Shown here: positions 39,701 through 47,581 of the stretch, one piece after another | Layout of the letters: the number at the start of each line of letters is the position of its first letter | Numbering within the stretch: position 1 is the first letter of the stretch | Assembly: GCF_900113715.1 (NCBI RefSeq) | Contig: NZ_FOQK01000011.1 | Span: forward strand, 1-64,000 | Source: Pseudoselenomonas ruminantium | GTDB lineage: Bacteria; Bacillota; Negativicutes; Selenomonadales; Selenomonadaceae | Reading direction: 5' to 3' | DNA: 64,000 bases | Position numbers and translations under genes: made by a program | Notes under the pieces: model-generated | The model's database searches: none | Told to the model about the DNA's origin: nothing | The model's input: the letters and a program-made list of their open reading frames with translations, nothing else

Positions 39701-39768
39701 AGGCTATATACCAAGCGATTGCCTTGAATGGGCGTCTGTATCTATCATAAGGAGATTGAACGTTACCA

Positions 39769-40773
39769 ATGAAACAAGATAACATTGTATCAAACGCTGA
39801 GCAATTACAGCTTATAAATACCATAAAGGAGCAAATCCGGCAGGCACAGTATAAAACCATTCTGCAAGCCAACAGCCAGCTTATTATACTTTACTGGCAG
39901 ATTGGCACGCTGTTAAACGAAAATGCTGCCTATGGCAACTCTTTTGTAGAAAGTCTGGCCGCAGAAATCAAACGCGATTTTCCAAAATTAAAAGGGTTTT
40001 CTGTACGCAACCTGTGGTATATGAAGAAATTTGCTGAGATAACAGATAAAAAGATTCTGCAGACAGTGTCTGCAGAATTACCTTGGTCACACAATATTGT
40101 CCTAATAGAAAAAGTCAAGGATAAGGGACAACGCTTATGGTATGCCCATAAAGCGATCGAAAACGGCTGGTCAAAAAATGTTTTAACACATCAAATTGAA
40201 GGAAAACTATACGAACGGCAAAAAATGGCGCCAAAGATAAGCAATTTTTCCCAGCTTTTGCCCAATCCCCAAAGTGAACTGGCCAAGGACACCATGAAAG
40301 ATCCGTATCTTTTTGACTTCATCGAAATACGGGAGGATATGCTAGAACGGGACATCGAAAATGCACTCGTCAAAGATGTAACCAAGACCATGTTGGAGCT
40401 AGGCAAGGGATTTGCCTTTGTCGGGCAACAGTACCATCTGAATGTGGGCGGCGATGATTTCTTCATTGACCTCTTGTTCTATAATCTGAATCTGCGGTGC
40501 TATTTTGTCATCGAACTAAAAACTGGCGACTTCAAGCCAGAGTATGCTGGTCAGTTAAATTTCTACTTATCTGCAGTGGATAGCCAGCTTCGCCACGAAT
40601 GGGACAATCCTTCTATCGGCCTCATTCTTTGCAAAAACAAAAATAACGTAGTAGCGGAATATTCGCTAAGAGACATGAGCAAACCGATGGGCGTCAGCGA
40701 ATACCGTCTGACACAGGAACTGCCGGAAGACTTGAAAACCCAACTCCCCACCGGGGCAGACTTTAACAAGTAA
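39769..40773 (+). CDS. YhcG/DUF1016-family PD-(D/E)XK nuclease
   Basis: A 334-residue protein with the N-terminal DUF1016 helical domain (LIILYWQIGTLLNENAAYGN and LKGFSVRNLWYMKKFAE) and the C-terminal nuclease core (GGDDFFIDLLFYNLNLRCYF, VIELKTGDFKPEYAGQL with the catalytic Asp...Glu-x-Lys). Families of this type are linked to restriction systems and mobile elements and are thought to cut DNA or branched intermediates. It sits on the opposite strand between the two copies of the amidase module, so it may have inserted between them. Confidence 0.9.
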   Translation: MKQDNIVSNAEQLQLINTIKEQIRQAQYKTILQANSQLIILYWQIGTLLNENAAYGNSFVESLAAEIKRDFPKLKGFSVRNLWYMKKFAEITDKKILQTVSAELPWSHNIVLIEKVKDKGQRLWYAHKAIENGWSKNVLTHQIEGKLYERQKMAPKISNFSQLLPNPQSELAKDTMKDPYLFDFIEIREDMLERDIENALVKDVTKTMLELGKGFAFVGQQYHLNVGGDDFFIDLLFYNLNLRCYFVIELKTGDFKPEYAGQLNFYLSAVDSQLRHEWDNPSIGLILCKNKNNVVAEYSLRDMSKPMGVSEYRLTQELPEDLKTQLPTGADFNK

Positions 40774-40780
40774 ATACTGA

Positions 40781-40819
40781 TATACAAAAAGTGCAGACGG
40801 TGTCTGCACTTTTTGTATA
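40781..40819. terminator. Perfect 18-bp inverted-repeat terminator
   Basis: TATACAAAAAGTGCAGAC, GGT loop and its exact complement. It serves the YhcG-like gene and, in the other direction, amidase copy 2. Confidence 0.92.
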
Positions 40820-40824
40820 GCTAT

Positions 40825-41382
40825 TCACATATCCTGCCAATAATCCGTAATCCCTCTAGCCAGCGCCCTTGCGATTTCATCGCCGTGCAGCGTCAGCACG
40901 CCCACGTCGTCACTGTCGATGAATCCCACCTCCACGAGTACGGCAGGCATATTGGTATTCCGCAGCACGCAGAATGTCGGGTGCTCCATGACGCCGCGGT
41001 CGCGGTAGCCCTGGTCGATGGGCTGGATGGCGGCTACGAGCTGGTTCTGGATGCAGTGAGCCAGCCGTTCGCCTTTACCGCCAAGGTTATAGCAGTAGGT
41101 TTCCGCCCCGCGGCCGCCGCCCGCGTTGACGTGGATGCTGACAAAAACATCCGCTTCCCACGCATTGGCCGCCGCCACGACACAGGGATACTCAGGGCTT
41201 TCGCCGGCCAGGTTATGGCTCTGCAGGAGACTTACCTCACAGCCTGCCGCCTCCAGATATTTACCGCAAAGGCTGCCATAGGTTATGGCCAAGTCACACT
41301 CGCGCAAACGGCATCGCGGATTGACACAGCCAGGGTCGGGATTACCGCCCAGCGAATGACCTGGATTCAAAAAGACACGCAT
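40825..41382 (-). CDS. N-acetylmuramoyl-L-alanine amidase (amidase_3), lysin-type, copy 2
   Basis: A 185-residue amidase with the same metal and catalytic motifs as copy 1 (LNPGHSLGG, LRECDLAI, SIHVNAGGG, VEVGFIDS). It matches the relic at 36855 better than copy 1 in the first 100 residues (CVNPRCRLRECDL, AGESPEYPCVV), so the relic derives from this lineage. No signal peptide. Last gene of the intact module 43207-40825. Confidence 0.88.
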   Translation of the reverse strand: MRVFLNPGHSLGGNPDPGCVNPRCRLRECDLAITYGSLCGKYLEAAGCEVSLLQSHNLAGESPEYPCVVAAANAWEADVFVSIHVNAGGGRGAETYCYNLGGKGERLAHCIQNQLVAAIQPIDQGYRDRGVMEHPTFCVLRNTNMPAVLVEVGFIDSDDVGVLTLHGDEIARALARGITDYWQDM

Positions 41383-41394
41383 ACAGCTCCCTCC

Positions 41395-42078
41395 TCAGTT
41401 TACGATAAAACCCTTACTTGTCGTTTCCGTGTGATAAGTATCTTCGCTCTCAAAATCATGGGAATAGACAGTATACGTGCCCTCCTCCACGAGGCTTTCG
41501 CTGATATCGAGGCATTCCCCGAGCGCATTCATCAGCGCATCCGTCCATTCGTCAAAGTCAAAGAACGTCCCCGCCACATGGGGCATGGGCGACGCAAAGA
41601 AGAAGTCGCCGCCCCGTGCCGCTTGCTTTGGCTCAGGCTCCTGCACGGTTTCCACAGAAAGACCGTCTGCCTGCCGCACCGGCTCCGAAAAAGCAGCGCA
41701 GGGCCCCCTTTCAGCAGGCGCGGCGGGCGGCAAATGCTCTACCGCCTGCGCCTTTTCCTGCGTGTCCTGTTTTTGACTTGTCAAAACATCACATGCCTCC
41801 GGCTGACTTGTCAGCACGTTCTTCCGCCCTGTCTGACAAGTCAAATCCGCCTTCTCTGCCTTCTTAGCGGTCAAATCCCGCACTTCATACGTCGTCTTGC
41901 GTATATCCTTGCCCAGCACCAGCAGCCCCGCCGCCACGAGCTCCTTGCGGGCGGCGCAGAACGAACCATGGGAAAGGCCCGTCTGGTCGCGCAGCCACCA
42001 TTCTTCGATGGCGCCGCCGCCTTTCTTTTGGATGCACGCATAGAGTCTTTCCGCTTTATCCGTCAATTTAGCATCCAT
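41395..42078 (-). CDS. Winged-helix protein with palindrome-encoded linker, copy 2
   Basis: A 227-residue protein, MDAKLTDKAERLYACIQKKG, with GAIEEWWLRDQTGLSHGSFC as the recognition region. The linker again has three Leu-Thr-x-Gln motifs encoded by palindromes at 41834, 41814 and 41773. Differences from copy 1 are scattered, so both copies are under some constraint or the duplication is recent. The start lies within the end of the preceding gene (11-base overlap). Confidence 0.7.
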   Translation of the reverse strand: MDAKLTDKAERLYACIQKKGGGAIEEWWLRDQTGLSHGSFCAARKELVAAGLLVLGKDIRKTTYEVRDLTAKKAEKADLTCQTGRKNVLTSQPEACDVLTSQKQDTQEKAQAVEHLPPAAPAERGPCAAFSEPVRQADGLSVETVQEPEPKQAARGGDFFFASPMPHVAGTFFDFDEWTDALMNALGECLDISESLVEEGTYTVYSHDFESEDTYHTETTSKGFIVN

Positions 42079-42586
42079 GACGCATCGCCTCCAGCGCTGC
42101 CTGCACATCCGAATACGCAGACGGCAGTCCGTGCAGGCGCTCCATCACGCTGCGGCGGGCCAAAAGCCGCTGACGCCCTGCCATAGTCGCTACATCGAAT
42201 ATCCCGTCCAACGCATAGAGCTCCTGGGCAAAGCCCCAGGCAACCGCCTCATACAGCCCTGTCATGACCTCAGCAAGCAGGATTGTCCCCCTATGCGCCC
42301 GCAGTGCCTTGATGATTACCGGCAGCCACTCAGCATGACAATCGGGCAGCTGACCATGCAGCCGTGGCATCACCCCGAGCTGTGCCGGAAACGTCAGCAG
42401 CACCGACCGTCCCCGGGCAAGCTCTGCATGGTGCGCGAGATTCAGCTGATACCATTCCTGCGCCATCGGAAAACACCCTGCGGCCTTCCCCAAGGCCCTG
42501 TCGATTGCCAGCATCTGCAGGCTGTTGAACCGCACCTCAATGATGGCACTCTGCTTCTCTGCTTTCTGACTTGTCAATCCCGTCAT
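42068..42586 (-). CDS. Hypothetical protein, 172 residues
   Basis: Not recognised. The start at 42586 has AAGGGG 6 bases upstream. MTGLTSQKAEKQSAIIEVRF: the fourth to seventh residues Leu-Thr-Ser-Gln are encoded by the TGACTTGTCA palindrome at 42567. The rest is helical with a conserved-looking MTGLYEAVAWGFAQELYALD. In a replication-like module it may be an initiator partner, but nothing in the sequence proves this. Confidence 0.62.
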   Translation of the reverse strand: MTGLTSQKAEKQSAIIEVRFNSLQMLAIDRALGKAAGCFPMAQEWYQLNLAHHAELARGRSVLLTFPAQLGVMPRLHGQLPDCHAEWLPVIIKALRAHRGTILLAEVMTGLYEAVAWGFAQELYALDGIFDVATMAGRQRLLARRSVMERLHGLPSAYSDVQAALEAMRHGC

Positions 42587-42785
42587 AACGATCCCCTTCA
42601 TTCTCCATCGACATGAACTGTCTCTCAGGTGCTATGTACGCAAGGCATCGCGAACCGATACCCGCACCATGATCCATAAGCTCGAACTGCCATGGCGATT
42701 CTTGCATACATAGCAAAATATAGCTTTCGACTTCATCTGCTCCCGTAATTGTTGCCGTGCCTTCTGAAAAACTCATATTCTCCAA
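42537..42785 (-). CDS. Hypothetical small protein, 82 residues
   Basis: Not recognised. MENMSFSEGTATITGADEVE, with MDHGAGIGSRCLAYIAPERQ in the middle and an acidic tail. It overlaps the next gene by 50 bases, which is long for this genome, so either start or reality is uncertain. It sits between the DnaD-like gene and the 172-residue protein. Confidence 0.45.
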   Translation of the reverse strand: MENMSFSEGTATITGADEVESYILLCMQESPWQFELMDHGAGIGSRCLAYIAPERQFMSMENEGDRYDGIDKSESREAECHH

Positions 42786-42817
42786 TCCCCGCTTTCACTC
42801 GACCGAACCATCCGGCA

Positions 42818-43207
42818 TCATTCACCTCCCGCCTGCAAATCGCTTCGCGTATTGTGTTTCCCGATATCCTTCGGGTCTTGTAATTTCCCCTTCGGGGCCA
42901 GTAACATCCCCGGCTTTATACACGACAAAACCCAGTACCCTGCGGGTTTATTCCCCCCAAACGCCTCATGCAGGATATATCCGCCCTTCGTAAGCTCAGC
43001 CCGCGCCCGTTTCACCATCGACGCACTCATCTTCGTGCCGCCGGCGATCTCAGCAAGCGACAGCCGCAGCGGAAACTGCCAAAACACATTATTGGCCCGC
43101 CACATCAGATAATGCCAGAGCGCCTGCGCATGTGGCGACAATGGCAGCATCACCTGCCGCTTATAGAAGAAACGGATTTCGTTGAGCCAGCCCCCGAGCG
43201 TATCCAT
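42818..43207 (-). CDS. Replication-module winged-helix protein (DnaD N-terminal-like)
   Basis: A 129-residue protein with the helix-turn-helix start common in DnaD-like and plasmid Rep proteins: LSPHAQALWHYLMWRANNVF, LRLSLAEIAGGTKMSASMVK, RARAELTKGGYILHE. The C-terminal half is short and lacks the DnaD helicase-loading domain. As first sizeable gene of the module it may load or regulate replication of a former plasmid or prophage. Confidence 0.65.
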   Translation of the reverse strand: MDTLGGWLNEIRFFYKRQVMLPLSPHAQALWHYLMWRANNVFWQFPLRLSLAEIAGGTKMSASMVKRARAELTKGGYILHEAFGGNKPAGYWVLSCIKPGMLLAPKGKLQDPKDIGKHNTRSDLQAGGE

Positions 43208-43642
43208 CAGCTGGCGGCCCCGGCATGACCAGCCTGCTTTTCCAGCCGCTTGTCAGCCGCCCGCCGATGGATCATGTACTTGTTGACCGTGCGCAAGATT
43301 TTTCTCGCCGTCAAATAGCATCACACCTTTCCTCAAATCGTTAAAGCTATCCGTCCACTACCAGCTGACAAACCGCAGCAATTGACAAGTCAATCTCCCC
43401 TTTCACTTGACTTGTCAAATTTGACAGGTCAAATGTTCACTCGTCAGATTTTGCCGGCAGCTTTGCAGAATAAGCCGCCTTTATAGCAGTTTTTACGTAG
43501 TAGAACCTTCTCTTTAGCTTTATCTGCTATTATCATAGCACTATCGCATCTTATTGTCTAGCATTTTATGCTATTTGTTATTGTATTATAGCTTTTTATA
43601 CTGCTTTATGGTAAAATATGGCTAAAAGGAGGTGTATAGATT
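43208..43642. other. Intergenic control region with three TTGACNNGTCAA palindromes and an Xre-type promoter
   Basis: The 435 bases hold TTGACAAGTCAA (43382), TTGACTTGTCAA (43407) and TTGACAGGTCAA (43421), the densest cluster in the window. To the right are TAGCAT-TTT-ATGCTA (43559-43573), further TAGC/GCTA half-sites (43500-43545), and a promoter TTGTTA (43575-43580), 16 bases, TATACT (43597-43602) for the Xre gene. A possible TTG-started peptide of about 35 residues at the left (KILRTVNKYMIHRRAADKRL) could precede the DnaD-like gene. This looks like the control region of the replication-like module. Confidence 0.6.
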
Positions 43643-43987
43643 TTGACTGATAAAACACCGAAAGTGACAGAAACAACAAGCCTCAACGGAACCTTCAGCA
43701 AACGTCTGAAGGAACTCCGTGAAGGCAAAGGCCTGCGCCAAAGCGATATGGCCAAACTCTGCGGCATTGCCGTTCCCTCATACTCCAACTGGGAACAGGG
43801 CCGGGCCCTGCCACCTTTGGCACAAATCCCTGTCCTTGCCGGATTCTTTGGCGTCAGCGCCGACTACCTGCTTGGCATTTCCAAACAGGATGCCACCGAG
43901 CGGCTGGTTGAGCGCATGCAAAGCCTGCCCGAAAAAAGCCAGCGGATCGTTCTGGCCCTCATCGAGGACATGCTGGAAAAAAAATGA
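43643..43987 (+). CDS. Xre-family repressor with TTG start
   Basis: A 114-residue regulator. The start is TTG at 43643, supported by AAAGGAGGTG 8 bases upstream; no ATG fits. The HTH (LRQSDMAKLCGIAVPSYSNW followed by EQGRALPPL) is followed by FFGVSADYLLGIS, typical of phage C1-like and SinR-like repressors, and a C-terminal helix. Divergent from the replication-like module, with inverted repeats between, it probably represses that module and itself. Confidence 0.88.
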   Translation: MTDKTPKVTETTSLNGTFSKRLKELREGKGLRQSDMAKLCGIAVPSYSNWEQGRALPPLAQIPVLAGFFGVSADYLLGISKQDATERLVERMQSLPEKSQRIVLALIEDMLEKK

Positions 43988-44399
43988 CCCCGTACTACTA
44001 AAGAAAGTATTTATCTTTGTCTTATCTATGTATTAGAGCCGTCGCGGCTCCAGCAGGCACAAGGAAGGACAGCCCCCTTGCGGGCCTGATATATCCGCAG
44101 AAAGACCCGAAACCTTTCCAGCATACCTGCCCGCAAACCAAGCTGGACAAAAAACTATACACAAATTACGCACAGGAAATCCACAGATTTATCCACAAGC
44201 AAAACCATCGCTTCCGAAACTTTTTGACATGTCAAAGGGATGAAAAACAATCCGCAGCTGCTCACAGAAAAGCAATACAAAAAGGCACCACGGAAAACTC
44301 CATGGTGCCTTTGCTGACAAGGGATTATGCGATTTACGCTTTTTCAGGAACGGAAAAAGCAAATTAGCCCGATCAACTACCCGCTTTGCGTTTTGCCTA
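43988..44399. other. Intergenic region with DnaA-type box, palindrome and terminator
   Basis: No convincing gene. TTATCCACA at 44189-44197 is a perfect DnaA box, next to ATCCACAG at 44180; TTGACATGTCAA stands at 44224-44235; and a terminator (GGCACC/GGTGCC, T3) is at 44278-44312. A single clear DnaA box is too little to claim an origin, but the place beside a replication-like module makes a relic possible. Confidence 0.45.
44278..44312 (+). terminator. Terminator between the Xre and Rpn genes
   Basis: AAAAAGGCACC, loop, GGTGCCTTT. Convergent position between the Xre repressor and the Rpn-family gene. Confidence 0.75.
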
Positions 44400-45281
44400 T
44401 TACCAGTTTGCCTCTACATATCCCTGCGCCACATTCAGTTTGAGATTAAAACGTGTCATAATCTTGTCGATAGTGGTTTTCTTATCCACATCCATCTCTT
44501 TTAATGTGGTAATCATGGCCTTGATGCCTTCTTTCAAGCCTTCTTCCCGGCCTTCCTTGCGGCCTTCTTCTGCTGCATATCTTAGCTGCGCCGCCTGGTC
44601 ACGGCGGAATTTTTCTGCTTTCTCATAAGACCGCTTGGCCACTTCGTCCTTAGTGAACACGTCTTCCACCTCCATTGCCTCTTGGATTGCGGCCTCGCTT
44701 GCCGCGATTTCCGCCAGCTCCTCGTCCGGAGTGCTGGGAGAGAAATAGGCCGCCCATTTCTCCATGCGGTTCATATCTTTTACACTTCTAGCCTTGAATT
44801 TCGGCAGTTCAAGGAAATGTATCTCCAGCTTATCCGTCAGCTGGCAGCCGGTTTTGACGTCATAAATGCCAAAGCAGCTGTGCATATCCGGGTATTTACC
44901 CGCGTCAAACAGGTTAAAGCCCAAAATGTTGATGGCCACGGTGCGATTTAACTGGTCGTATTCCTCGCCCCGCTTGAGGTCGGCGTAGTTTCGCGCCCAG
45001 TAGTAAACGGAACGCTCGCCCATGGCGGCCAAAGCATTGACCTGCATTTCGATATTGACCTTGGTACCGGAAGCCGTGCGGCCTAAAATATCCAGCCGTG
45101 ATTCCTTGCCCTCGTATTCGTCCGCGTCCATTTCCCGGTCGATAAACTCAATGTCTTGGATAAGCTCCGTGCCTTGAAACTCGAAAAAGGCGTTAATCAA
45201 AGATATGGTTATCTGAGGGTGCTTGGCAAAAACCGCCTTGAATACCGCGTCATTTGTCCGATTGATGCGAAATCCTGCCAT
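44400..45281 (-). CDS. Rpn-family PD-(D/E)XK nuclease (recombination-promoting type)
   Basis: A 293-residue protein of the Rpn/PDDEXK transposase family: NRTNDAVFKAVFAKHPQITI at the start, ESRLDILGRTASGTKVNIEM with the Asp...Glu-x-Gln catalytic strand, then SVYYWARNYADLKRGEEY. The C-terminal part has the usual charged helix (EEGRKEGREEGLKEGIKAM). Such proteins cut DNA and raise RecA-independent recombination. Start at 45281 behind AGGAGG. Monocistronic. Confidence 0.9.
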   Translation of the reverse strand: MAGFRINRTNDAVFKAVFAKHPQITISLINAFFEFQGTELIQDIEFIDREMDADEYEGKESRLDILGRTASGTKVNIEMQVNALAAMGERSVYYWARNYADLKRGEEYDQLNRTVAINILGFNLFDAGKYPDMHSCFGIYDVKTGCQLTDKLEIHFLELPKFKARSVKDMNRMEKWAAYFSPSTPDEELAEIAASEAAIQEAMEVEDVFTKDEVAKRSYEKAEKFRRDQAAQLRYAAEEGRKEGREEGLKEGIKAMITTLKEMDVDKKTTIDKIMTRFNLKLNVAQGYVEANW

Positions 45282-45412
45282 GATTATTCCTCCTGTGCTA
45301 CTTAATTATATTCTATGACTTTGCCCCCGAAAAGGCAAGATTTTCCTGTAAGCAGGCCGTCCCCCTCTGGCCACCGTAATCTATGGCCAGCATGGCGCTG
45401 CCCTGCTGGATT

Positions 45413-45514
45413 TGTGCTATACTATATCTTGCCGCAACCTCTAACCATGGAACAGCCTAAGCAGCTGGGCCTACGACGACAAAGGAGCACTAGTATTATT
45501 CTAGCGCTCCTTTG
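45413..45514 (+). pseudogene. Remnant of an Fst-like toxin locus with terminator
   Basis: TGCTATACT (extended -10) is followed by TTGCCGCAACCTCTAACC and ATGG, the same leader as at 15007. Then the sequence jumps to CAGCCTAAGCAGCTGGGCCT with ACGACG, which matches the 3' part of the toxin gene (CAGCTTGGCTCTACGACG). The start codon and hydrophobic segment are deleted. A terminator (AAAGGAGC...GCTCCTTT, 45481-45513) follows, so a short RNA may still be made. Confidence 0.65.
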
Positions 45515-45549
45515 TCATGTATTCGTATTGCTTTATGCAGGATCAGCAA

Positions 45550-46281
45550 TCAAATCTGCCCGATCATTTTATGGGTCTGCGGGATTACGCGGACGTCCTT
45601 GAGCTTGGACAGGGCGTAGTTCTGGCAGATCAGGATCTTTTCGGGGCTGGCGGCTTTGCAGCCGCCGTATGGGGTCACGGGCTGGATGATGAAGAGTGTT
45701 TCCGGTGCGGTGTCCGCCACGAGGTCGATTGCCTGGCGGAATTCTTCTTCCGTGGTTTCCTCGCCCACGACCAGCTTTATATACAGGTCTTTCGCTTTGG
45801 CCACTTCGATGAAGTGCCTATGTGCCTCCCACTGCGGGGTGCGGATGATGCTCGGCAGCTTGATGTCCATGCTGATGATGTCGACTGCATCGAGGATACC
45901 TGCGAGCTGCTCGGGCAGGGTGCCGTTCGTTTCGAGGAACACCGGCACCGTTATTTTTTTTGCCAATTCACGGATGAAGGCGGCATGCAGCAGCGGTTCT
46001 CCGCCCGTGAAGCTCACGGCTTGATGCGGGACTTCCTGGCACAGGCGGTTGATTTCGATGGCCACCTGCTCCACCGAGCGCGGATTCGGCAGCTTCGCGA
46101 ATTCACGGCTGCCCGCATAGGTCTCGACCTCGCACTGCGCATGGCTGCCCGGCGTATTTTCCGTATCGCAGTAGCGGCAGTCGAGGTTGCAGCCCTCAAA
46201 CCGCACAAATACCTGGCGGCAGCCGACGTATTTACCCTCGCCCTGGATGGACGAGAAAATTTCAATCAGATTCTCTTTCAT
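45550..46281 (-). CDS. queE: 7-carboxy-7-deazaguanine synthase
   Basis: A 243-residue radical SAM enzyme making the 7-deazaguanine ring for queuosine. GEGKYVGCRQVFVRFEGCNL with CRYCD gives the cluster motif C-x3-C-x2-C, and AVSFTGGEPLLHAAF binds SAM. An insert around GSHAQCEVETYAGSREFAKL is typical of the longer Firmicute form. Three bases downstream of queD in transcription order. Other queuosine genes (queC, queF, tgt) are not in the window. Confidence 0.93.
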   Translation of the reverse strand: MKENLIEIFSSIQGEGKYVGCRQVFVRFEGCNLDCRYCDTENTPGSHAQCEVETYAGSREFAKLPNPRSVEQVAIEINRLCQEVPHQAVSFTGGEPLLHAAFIRELAKKITVPVFLETNGTLPEQLAGILDAVDIISMDIKLPSIIRTPQWEAHRHFIEVAKAKDLYIKLVVGEETTEEEFRQAIDLVADTAPETLFIIQPVTPYGGCKAASPEKILICQNYALSKLKDVRVIPQTHKMIGQI

Positions 46282-46284
46282 GGC

Positions 46285-46662
46285 TCAGTCCTTCGTATAG
46301 GTGACGCTGGATTTCGGCGACTCGAAAACCGTGATCGCATGAAGCTCGCTATCACGCACAAAGCATTCATGCCCTGCCAGCTCCTCGAAGATGATGCGGG
46401 CCAGGTTTTCTGCCGTCGGATTCACGCCGCCGGCAAACGGCTCCAGCTCATTGAGATAGCGGTGGTCATAGCGCTCAAGCGTCTCCTTGAGCGCCTTTTT
46501 GATGATCTTGAAGTCCACGAGCATGCCGAGCTCATCAAGCTCACGGCCCTTTACCACTGCCTCGACCACCCAGTTATGGCCATGCAGCCGTGCGCATTTG
46601 CCCGGATAGCCATTGACCATATGGGCAGCTTCAAAAGCACCTTCAACTTTTAACGTATACAT
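46285..46662 (-). CDS. queD: 6-carboxy-5,6,7,8-tetrahydropterin synthase
   Basis: A 125-residue enzyme of the PTPS fold converting dihydroneopterin triphosphate to the carboxytetrahydropterin used by QueE. Zinc ligands are His in FEAAHMV and the His pair in ARLHGHNW; the catalytic Cys is in YPGKCARLHGH, with EPFAGGVNPTAENLA in the substrate pocket. First of the queD-queE pair. Confidence 0.93.
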   Translation of the reverse strand: MYTLKVEGAFEAAHMVNGYPGKCARLHGHNWVVEAVVKGRELDELGMLVDFKIIKKALKETLERYDHRYLNELEPFAGGVNPTAENLARIIFEELAGHECFVRDSELHAITVFESPKSSVTYTKD

Positions 46663-46777
46663 ATAAAAAAACTCACTCCTCGTCTAACAAACAAAAATAT
46701 ATTATAACGCCGTTGTTCCTATCTTGCCGCAGGCAAAACTTCCGCTTGGCATTTCAACGCAGAAAAACGCTGCCGGC

Positions 46778-47425
46778 TCAGTTCTCTTCCGCAGAGGATT
46801 CCGCCGCTGCATCTTCTGCCGGCTGTGCCGGATTGGCATCCATGACAGCCGCCTGCTGCGCATCATCTTTGGCTCCGTTTAAATCATAGCGGCGCGCGAC
46901 ATTTTCGGCCTTGGCCCTGTAGTAGCCTGCTGCCTCCGAGTATTTGATGACCCGCGAGCCGACAACGTTCATGATGGCGATAGCCAGCGCAATGCCGATC
47001 AGCACGCCCACGAGGCCGCCGAAATAGTTGCCGATAACGATGATAATCAGGCAGGCCGTGAAGAAGACCATGCCATCGTTGGCTTCCTCGATGCCGACGA
47101 AAAAGCCATGATACTGCTGCCGCGCTTCCAATACCTTCTGGTTGTAATAGGCATGGACACACCAGGGAATCAGGAAGTCGTTCAAGGTATCGAGCGTTTC
47201 CGCCTGTGCCGTATGATGTACTTCCTGCCCCTTCAGCAGCTGAATCGTAAAGCAATTCTCCTGGATTTCGCAGCGCACGAGAATCGCCCACTGCTCATCA
47301 AGCGCAAAGCGGCAAACCGGCGTATCACCGGCATAGACGTATTTCCCCGTATCATCAAGCCGCTTGCGATGGATAAAGATCCCCTTGTCATCTTGATAGA
47401 CTTTCGTCTCTTCATCGTAATACAT
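46778..47425 (-). CDS. Hypothetical membrane protein, 215 residues
   Basis: Not recognised. The start at 47425 (MYYDEETKVYQDDKGIF) follows GGGAGCGG. The N-terminal 120 residues are a soluble beta-rich domain; two membrane helices follow (FFTACLIIIVIGNYFGG and LVGVLIGIALAIAIMNVV), then a helical segment and an Ala/Glu-rich tail (QPAEDAAAESSAEEN). Orphan gene between queD and the glycosyltransferase operon. Confidence 0.65.
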   Translation of the reverse strand: MYYDEETKVYQDDKGIFIHRKRLDDTGKYVYAGDTPVCRFALDEQWAILVRCEIQENCFTIQLLKGQEVHHTAQAETLDTLNDFLIPWCVHAYYNQKVLEARQQYHGFFVGIEEANDGMVFFTACLIIIVIGNYFGGLVGVLIGIALAIAIMNVVGSRVIKYSEAAGYYRAKAENVARRYDLNGAKDDAQQAAVMDANPAQPAEDAAAESSAEEN

Positions 47426-47508
47426 ATTTTTCCGCTCCCTGATCATAATACCCCTTTCTCTTTACACGCTTTATTCGCTATCCGGCCGCAGCCTTCCTGC
47501 CGGACTTT

Positions 47509-47567
47509 TTGACAGGTCAAGCAAAAACAGCAAATTGACCGGTCAAAGCTGACACGTCAATTTGCTG
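47509..47567. terminator. Palindrome-based terminator after the glycosyltransferase
   Basis: TTGACAGGTCAA (47509), TTGACCGGTCAA (47535) and TGACACGTCA (47550) lie together. CAGCAAATTGAC and GTCAATTTGCTG form an outer stem that includes the palindrome arms. Here the repeated palindrome has become part of the terminator region of the operon 50943-47582. Confidence 0.7.
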
Positions 47568-47581
47568 TCTCCTAGCCCATT

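Noticed and set aside
40813-42186. 457-residue plus-strand frame across the amidase and winged-helix genes
   Set aside because: Both strands are open because of GC-rich codons, but the minus-strand proteins have recognisable amidase motifs and duplicated copies with conserved starts; the plus frame has no motif.
44180-44197. DnaA box at 44189 as a replication origin
   Set aside because: Only one perfect box and no repeated iterons beside it; TTATCCACA also occurs by chance at about 57790.
44017-44367. 116-residue plus-strand frame between the Xre and Rpn genes
   Set aside because: No ribosome binding site, runs through a terminator and a palindrome, and has random-looking composition.
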